DNA of 64,000 nucleotides from Notamacropus eugenii (taxonomy: Eukaryota > Chordata > Mammalia > Diprotodontia > Macropodidae): the NCBI RefSeq assembly GCF_028372415.1, contig NC_092872.1:13413479-13477478 (forward strand). The letters run 5' to 3'. Made by a program: the position numbers and the translations under genes. Within the stretch, counting starts at the first letter, position 1. Each line of letters opens with the position of its first letter. Below are positions 57,241-64,000 of the stretch, piece after piece. A model generated the notes under the pieces. It saw only the letters and a program-made list of their open reading frames with translations, was not told where the DNA came from and did not search any database.

Positions 57241-58345
57241 CCATTATATCACCAATCCTCAACTATTTATTGGAATATTAGAGAAGGATGTAATTGCGTA
57301 TGTCTGTGTGTTTGTGCCCTGTAGAGCATCTCCTGCTACTTCTGAATCAATAACAAAGGGCATGTCAAAAGGTACGTAGAGTCCTTAAGGAAATGGAATC
57401 ATTGAAGTCATCACAGAGATCAAATATATTAAGGCGGGCAAAGCACTCTTGTGTTTTGTCTCCTGGACTCATGGAAGCATGGAAGATCTTCAGTAGCCTC
57501 CTTGTCCAGAATGAGAATGAGAAAGCCTGAGGGATGCTCATTTTCTCCTGAGTGATCCTATCAGAGGAAGACAAGCAGTTACAGTCTAAAGCCCCATTTG
57601 TGCCAGAGGGGAGTTGGATTATCAGCTTGCTGCTGATTTCCTACAAGCTCCACCTACTCCAAGAAATCAACACCAATCTTTAAGACCAGCTGTCTCTCTC
57701 CTTCCCTGCAAGACCTGCTCCTGCCTGATACAGATAAGAACCCTATGAAATCCACCAGATTTTTTCTAGTTTTGACATTCTTCCCTCCATCAAGTCCTAA
57801 TGAAACTGCCTTGTTTCCATCCTCCTTGACTGTCCACCTTCACTGAATTTCCCCTCCAGAAAGCTGGCTTTCTTTACTTTCTCCCTGTTGATTCCTATCT
57901 TGTGCTTAATGCTTTCTCTACTGGACTTTGGGATTCCTGACCTTAGTCAACCTATATGATATGAATGGAATTCTGAGGTTGGAAGGAAACCTCTCCCTCA
58001 AATTTGGGATTTGCTTGTGACTTTTGTTGTCTGTTGTAGATGCCTGGATAACCTGAGATTCCCTAGAAGTGCATTTGGCTCACAGGCAGTAGTGATGGTT
58101 TGAGGAAATTGTGGACTTGACTCCCCTGAAACTGAAACAAAACTGAGCCATTTCTGTCATGAAATTAGCATGGGATGTCCCCCTCCTCCAGCTTGAAATG
58201 AATTGCTTACTGTGTAGTCTCTTGAGTGTGACCCCCTTCCTGCCAGGTGAGGGGAAAAGGGATATTTGGTAGCCCCTTAGATGAGTCTCCGCATCCTTTG
58301 TTTTCCTTTTTTTCTTTTCCCTTTTCAACCCTTTAAAAATTGCAT
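57241..58345. repeat. duplicated segment, right copy
   Basis: Second copy of 53671-54795, starting at the base where the ERV1 LTR ends. It then runs into old L1 sequence homologous to 27850 onward. Confidence 0.85.
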
Positions 58346-61300
58346 TTGTAAATGAAATTTCATTTTGTTTTGATGAAGTTCCATCTTTCCCTCTTTCTTT
58401 CTCCCCTCAGTTCCCACTGGAAAAAGCAAGAAAACAAATTCCCCTTTGCAAACATGTATAGTTCAGGAAAACAAATTCTTACTATTGTCATGTCCATGTA
58501 TATATACATGTACATATATATCTACCCACATATACACTTAGATAGATAAATATCTGCACTCTGAGTCTATCACCTCTCTATCAGGAGGTGGGTGCCTGTG
58601 GTATCACTAATAGTCTAGAATCATGATTGATCATTGTGCTGATCAGAGTTCCTAACACTTTCAAGTCTGGATTATCTTTACAGTATTATTGCTATTGTCA
58701 ATGTTCTCCTGGTTCTGCTTGCTTCACTCTATATCAGTTCATAGAAATCTTTTCAGGTTTCTCTGAAACTATCCCCTTCTTACAGCACAATAATATTCCA
58801 TCACATTTACATTCCAAAATTGTTCAAGTCATTGTTCAATTGATCAGCACCCTCTCAGTTTTCAATTCTTTGTCTGTTTAAGAAGACCTGCCCTACTCAT
58901 TTTGTGGTGGCAAAGAATCGCAATTGGAGGGAGTGCCCATCAACTGGGGAATCATTGAATAAGTTGTGGTACATGATTGTGATGGGATACTATTGTGTTA
59001 TCAGAAATGATGAGCAAGATCCTCTCAGAAAAATCTGGAAGACCTTACATGGACAAAGTATAACTCTACAAAGTGAAATGAGCAGACCTAGGAGAATATT
59101 GTATATAGTAATACCAATACTGTGTGATGGGCAGCTGTGAAAGACTTAGTTATGTATGGCAATATAAAAATCCAAGACAATTCTGAAGAACTGATGATAA
59201 AAAATGCCGTCCACTTTCACAGAAGGAACTGATGGAGTCTGCCCCTTGAAGCACGCTTTTTAAACCTTTATTTTTTCTTGTTTTTTTATCTGTTTTGTTT
59301 TGCAACCAGACCAATAGAAGTATGTTTTGCAAGACTGTACGTGTGTCATCTATATCAAATTGTTTGTTTTCTCAAGGATTGGGGAAGGGAGCAAAGGAGG
59401 GAGAGAGCTTGGAACTCAAAATTTTGAAAGACCAAGGTTAAAACTATTTTTACATCTAATTGGGAAATAATGAAGCATTACATTTTTTAAAAAAGAGGTG
59501 CTATAAATATTTTTGCGTTTGTGGGTATTTGTCCTTTTCCCTTTGCTTTCTTTGGAACGGTGTAGATCTAGTTGTGGTGCCTCTGGATCAAAGGGTATGC
59601 ACATTTGAATACTTTTGGGGTCTAATTCCAGACTGCTTTCTAGAAAGTCTTGACCAAATCTGCTATTATTATTTTGGGTTGATTCAGTTATTTTTCCTCA
59701 AATTGGGACAAATCCATAATTTTTATTTTGATAAAAATAGTCATCTATTTCATTTAGTTTTTCAGTTTTATTGACATACAATTGAGGAAAATAGTCCCTA
59801 ACAATTTATTTTATTCTACATTGTTTGTGAATTCATATTTGTCATTCTTAATACTGGTAATTGCGTCTTTATTTTTTTAATCAAGTTTTGTTGTTTTTCA
59901 GTTGTTTCATTTGTGTTTGACTCTTTATGACCCCATTTAGGGTTTTCTTGTCAGAGATGATAGAGTGGTTTGCCATTTGCTTGTCCAGCTGATTTTAAGC
60001 ATGAGGAAACTGAGGCAAACAGAGGAAATTGACTTGCCCAGGGTCACTCAGGTAATAAGTGTCTGAGACCAGATTTTAATTCAGGAAGATGAATCATCCT
60101 GATTCTTGGCCTGGCCATCCATCCACTCTGCCACCCAACTGCCTTCCAAGTCAAATTAGCTAATAGTTTATCTTTTTTATTATTTTTTAAAAAATCTTTT
60201 CCTAATTTACTTTATTGATTCAATGCCTGTTTTGCTTTCAATTTTATTGTTTATTATTTATTATATTTGTTATTTATTTTATTCTTTGATTATCTGGATT
60301 TCTATTATGTTCTTCAATTTCATTTTTTCATTCATTCTTTTGCAGTAGCTGTTTTTTGTGACATGTTCAATTCATTAATCTGGCTTTTTTCTTCTATTGA
60401 TGGAGCTGCCTAGAGACATACATTTTCTCTTCAGGAATGTTTTGGCTGCATCCCCCAAATTTTTGCATGTTTTTTCATTGTTGTAATTATCTTTGACGAA
60501 ATTATTGATTATTTCTATAACTTCCTTTTTTAACTGATTCACATGTAGGATTGAGATATTCAGTCTCTACTTTTGAATCACATTGTCAGTGGTTCTTTAC
60601 TGAATGTAATTTTTATTGCACTATGGAATGTAAAAGGTAGATTTAATATTTCTTCTCCTGTGTGAGTTTTTTATGCTTTAATCACATGATCAGTTTTTGA
60701 AAAGATGTCACATATAGTTGAGAAACAGGTAACCTCCTTTTTATTTCTATTCCATAATGTGCAGAGTTCTATCATATATAACTTTTCTGAAATTCTCGTT
60801 AGGTTCTTAAATTCTATTTCAATCTTCTTTTTGCTGAAATTATCTAGGCCTGAGATGAAGTAGAGGTCCCCCTCTCTTGTAATTTTACTATTAGTCTTTG
60901 CAACTCATTTTACTTTTCGTTTAAGTATTTTGAAGCTATGCCACTTGATGGACTTCTATTCATTACTGATCTTAATTTGTTGTCTATTTTACCTTTCAGT
61001 AAAATGTAGTTTCTCTGTGTATTTTTTAAAAATTGTCTCATTTTGTGGCTATTTTATTTAAGATGATGATTATTACTCCCACCATTGAATTCTTTTTTAC
61101 TTCAGTTGAAGTATAACAGACTTTATTCCTGCTCCTAATTGTAATTTTGTATATATCTTTGTTTCAAAGGTGTTTCTTATAAACAGTATATGTTAATTCA
61201 TTTTACTATCCTCTTTAAAGGCAAGTTCATCCCATTCAAATATCAAGTTATGATTAGTTATAATATATTTCCCTCCATCTTATTTTCCTGTACTTTTCCT

Positions 61301-61810
61301 TTTGTTTCCTACTTCTGCTGTTTTTCCTAAAACTAATCCCTTTATTCAAATACCCTCCTCATAATTCCCCTTTCCTGTATTCCCTTTTCCTCTTGTTTCT
61401 TAGTTGAATGAAGAGTATTTCTATTCCCTGCTTAGTGTGTGTATGTGTTTCCTTCCTTTGATCATTTCAGAAAAGAGTAAATTTCAAGTGCCCTCCACTC
61501 CCCTCTCCAACCTTCATCTGTTTGTATATACTTCTAACTGTTCACCACAATGGCCTGAGATACTTTTCCCTCTTCTTCCTCTGCCTTTCCCTCCTTGGTG
61601 TATTCCTCTCCCCTTGCCTTGTTGGCTGCCACTCCACTCCCTTCCCCTACTACTGTAAAAGCTCTTCCTTGCCCACTTCTTATATGTGAAATAACTTCCC
61701 CCATTCTTTCTTTACCTTCTTCTTTCTCCCAGGGTCTCCCTTTTTCTCACTCTTTTTAGTGGAGTTCATCCCAACATAATTGTCTCCCATTAATATTCTC
61801 TGTCTGTATT
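58346..61810 (-). mobile_element. compound old L1 before unit D
   Basis: Same architecture as 27850-31470. A minus-strand L1 3' end is interrupted by a plus-strand L1 3' end (58880-59480), and the minus L1 resumes with endonuclease and inter-ORF regions. A SINE lies at 59893-60146. ORF2 frames are decayed. Confidence 0.7.
58880..59480 (+). mobile_element. 5'-truncated L1, ORF2 C-terminus and 3' UTR
   Basis: An open stretch at 58904-59140 encodes NRNWRECPSTGESLNKLWYM, then IVMGYYCVIRNDEQDP. This matches the C-terminal block of L1 ORF2 (CPSIDEWIKKMWYIYTMEYY in human L1). It is followed by 3' UTR sequence and an A-rich tail. It is the twin of 28428-29008. Confidence 0.8.
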
Positions 61811-63470
61811 GTGGTTGTTTAGTCCTTTCAGTTGTATCCGACTCTTTGTGATCCATGTAAGATTTTCTTAGGAAGATACTTGAGTGGTTTTCCATTTTCT
61901 TCTCAAGCTCATTTTACAGATGAGGAAACTGAGACAAACAGGATTAAATGGCTTGCCCAGGGTCACACAGATAGGCCAAATTTCAACTCAGAAAGATGAG
62001 TCTCCCTGATTCCAGGGTAGGTACTCTATCTACTGTACCACCTGTCTATATAAACTCCTTCTAAGTCTCCTAACAATATAAAGTTCTTGGGCATTGCATA
62101 TGCCATCTTTCTGTGTAGGAAGCCAGGCAGTTTTAATCTTATTGAGTACCTTACAATTTTCTCTTTTATATTTACCTTTTTAATGTTTCTTTTGAGTCTT
62201 GTATTTGAATGTCAAATTTTCTATTCAGGTTCCAGTTCTGGGTGAATCCAAGGTGGTGTGATCTGGAGAGAGATATGGAGACTATTCTCCTGCCTACACT
62301 CTGGTCATTACCCAGGAAAGTCCCCTGCTCCCTCACAGTTGCAAGTGTTGGCATTCCTCTCTCTCCTTGAACTGTAACAAAGAACTGGGCATGGGCCATG
62401 TAGTTGCCTATCAGAACCAGTTGAATTCAGTGCTAGCACAGGGTCCTATAATCTCTTCCTGATCAGTTATCCAATTCCCTTACCTTCTCTGAACTGAGAG
62501 TTCCTGAAGCTGCTGATGGTGTCACAGACACTTCCAAGGATGGTAGCTGGTGTTGCTGCTGGGTGTGCACAGGCTCCTATTCTGGTGTCACAGACTTCTG
62601 CTGTTGAACACTTACATTGTCTTAGGCTAGAAAAATATCTCATCCTGACCTTTTGCTGAGTCTGCTTCTCCAGAATTTGATTTGAGGTGTTATTTCAAAG
62701 TTATTTATATGTGAATTTTGGAAAAGTTCATCTGGGTTGTAGGCTCTACCCTTTTGCCACTCACCTCCATCCTTGGAGTATAATACTTATAATACTTATG
62801 TTCTATATGCTATATCCTATAGAGTATAATACTTATAGTACAATGGAAAGTCCTCATCTCCTTTGCTAAAGCCAAATGCTTATGAAAAGTTCTCAAGGAC
62901 TTGCCTGCTTCACCTATAAAATGGGACAATCATCCCTGCTCTGTCTACTTGCACAGGAGCTCATAGATTATTTAGTTTAATCCATACCCTTCCTCCTTTA
63001 CAGTTTTGCTGCCAAGCAGGCATCTAACCTCCATTTGTAGACTTTCCTTGATGGGAACTCCTTACCTATAAGGCAACCAATGCTCCTTTGAGGTACATCT
63101 AATTTCTAGAAGGTTTTTCTTTTCATCTTTCCTAGATCCTCCTCTCTATAACTTCTCCCCATTGACACAGGGAGTCAAGGACAGCAAGTCTAATCCCTCA
63201 TGACCATCCTTCAGATCACTGAAGACAGGGATCCCATTCCCAGCATGCTTTTCCTTCTTCAACTAAAACCCTCAGTTCTCTCAGCTAATCCTCATTTAGC
63301 TCAGTCTCTCCTGCCCTCACCATCTTTCTTTTCCTCCTCTGAATTTATGGCAAGGATCAAGTGAGATCATGTGTAGCTCCTTCAGAAAGGACAAAGAAAA
63401 TAAATTACTATGTTTTCTAAGAGCAAATGAAAAGAAGCAAAAAACCCAGGCTGGGTTCCAAGATAAAGTC

Positions 63471-63476
63471 TTTATT
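63471..63476 (-). terminator. CATH: polyadenylation signal AATAAA, copy D
   Basis: The gene strand reads GCAAATAAAGAC, about 225 nt after the stop codon. Confidence 0.78.
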
Positions 63477-63494
63477 TGCATGTAAAGGGAAGAA

Positions 63495-63705
63495 AGGCTA
63501 TGAGCATTTATCCAGCACCAACGTTATCTCATTGGATCATCACAACAATCCTGGGAGGTAGGTGCTCATGTTCTGTCTATTTCACATTTGAGGAAAGTGA
63601 GATAAACTGAGGGAAGTGACTTGACCAGGATTGCACAGGTAGTAAGAGTCTGAAGTCATATTTGGATTCAGGTCTTTGTAACATCAGACCCAGTACTGCC
63701 TATTG
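63495..63705 (+). mobile_element. MIR-type SINE forming the 3' UTR of copy D
   Basis: 'gagcatttatccagcaccaa', 'cacaacaatcctgggaggta', 'gtgacttgaccaggattgca' and 'atttggattcaggtctttgt' follow MIR order. The MIR-like sequence continues through 'cagacccagtactgcctatt', which contains the complement of the stop codon. Confidence 0.75.
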
Positions 63706-63834
63706 CTTATTCTTAGAAGTTGACACGGTGTTCTTTTTGAGAACTGCTTTAACACCTGCTTCCACAGCCTTATTTACAATTTTCTTCATGACATTTTTCA
63801 GTAAGTCAGAGAACCCTCTTTTGGCTCGGACAGC
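63700..63834 (-). CDS. CATH: cathelicidin copy D, exon 4 (partial gene)
   Basis: Mature-peptide exon of a cathelicidin whose exons 1-3 lie beyond the right edge. The acceptor TTTATCCTGCAG is intact and 44 sense codons run to TAG. After AVRAKR, a Lys-Arg processing-type site, 38 residues follow: GFSDLLKNVMKKIVNKAV, a middle with VKAVLKKN, and the end STSKNKQ. It has nine Lys, one Asp and one Glu, so the net charge is about +7. Hydrophobic residues recur every three to four positions (L5, L6, V9, I13, V14, A17, V18, V22, V25, L26), as expected for an amphipathic helix that inserts in microbial membranes. A polyadenylation signal lies downstream. It is the only exon 4 here with intact splicing, an open frame and strong cationic character. 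Whether the whole gene is intact cannot be judged from this window. Confidence 0.88.
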   Translation of the reverse strand, partial: AVRAKRGFSDLLKNVMKKIVNKAVEAGVKAVLKKNTVSTSKNKQ

Positions 63835-64000
63835 CTGCAGGATAAAGCAGAGAGAAGTTTAGTATTTTGGGAATGGTGGTAATAACTCCCATTCCCCTAG
63901 TTTGACAAACCTGGTGAGATAGGTGGTACAAATAGTATTGTCCCTGTTTCCCAGATGAGGAAACTGGCTCAGAGGAGGAAGTCACCTGTTTAGAGTCATA

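Larger units (their letters stand above)
61812..64000. repeat. CATH: tandem unit D, left part
   Basis: Antisense SINE (61812-62045), L1 fragment (62046-62765), CR1/L3-like relic (62950-63360), MIR-type SINE (63495-63705), exon 4 and the start of intron 3. The unit runs off the window. Confidence 0.75.

Overview
The window is mammalian nuclear DNA, almost certainly from a marsupial (species not determined). The signs are many copies of the tRNA-derived marsupial SINEs that carry a 'ggcagctaggtggtgcagtgg' head, MIR and L2 relics, L1 elements with ORF1/ORF2 reading frames, and no bacterial-style gene packing. Most of the sequence is interspersed repeats.

The only host genes I can support are cathelicidins: secreted host-defence precursors made of a signal peptide, a cathelin domain and a C-terminal antimicrobial peptide. 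They lie in a tandem array, all on the minus strand. The mature-peptide exon (exon 4) occurs four times: copy A near 15.0 kb, B near 20.2 kb, C near 46.5 kb and D near 63.8 kb. B and C each keep exons 1-4, with 60-codon first exons at 24811-24990 and 50502-50681. A keeps only exon 4. D enters from the right edge with an open exon 4, and its exons 1-3 lie outside the window. B has a fully recognisable cathelin domain with all four cysteines, but an in-frame TGA precedes its peptide. C is a pseudogene with several lesions. D is the best candidate for a working gene, with a strongly cationic 38-residue peptide.

Layout: 1-7.0 kb holds no gene, only old MIR/L2 relics and simple repeats. 7.06-9.44 kb is a short LTR element with both LTRs, and 9.61-10.31 kb is a solo LTR. 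10.7-12.7 kb is the 5' part of an L1 with a long ORF1. 12.9-17.3 kb is cathelicidin unit A, which lost exons 1-3. 17.36-18.43 kb is a solo ERV1-type LTR. 18.4-31.5 kb is unit B. 31.5-39.3 kb is a large minus-strand L1 carrying three nested insertions: an env/LTR fragment, a HAL1-like half-L1 and a solo LTR. 39.3-43.8 kb is the remnant of a further unit. 43.8-54.9 kb is unit C. 54.9-57.2 kb is an ERV1 env-LTR fragment plus unexplained AT-rich DNA. 57.2-58.3 kb is a young second copy of 53.7-54.8 kb. 58.3-61.8 kb is old L1, and 61.8-64.0 kb is the start of unit D.

The main biological story is birth and death of host-defence genes by tandem duplication. The L1 at 31.5-39.3 kb sits where a fifth cathelicidin would be expected. 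The stop codons and 3' untranslated regions of the copies come from an antisense MIR-type SINE. The exon 3 splice acceptor is fed by a (CT)n microsatellite. All positions come from reading the sequence by eye; no database search was run.
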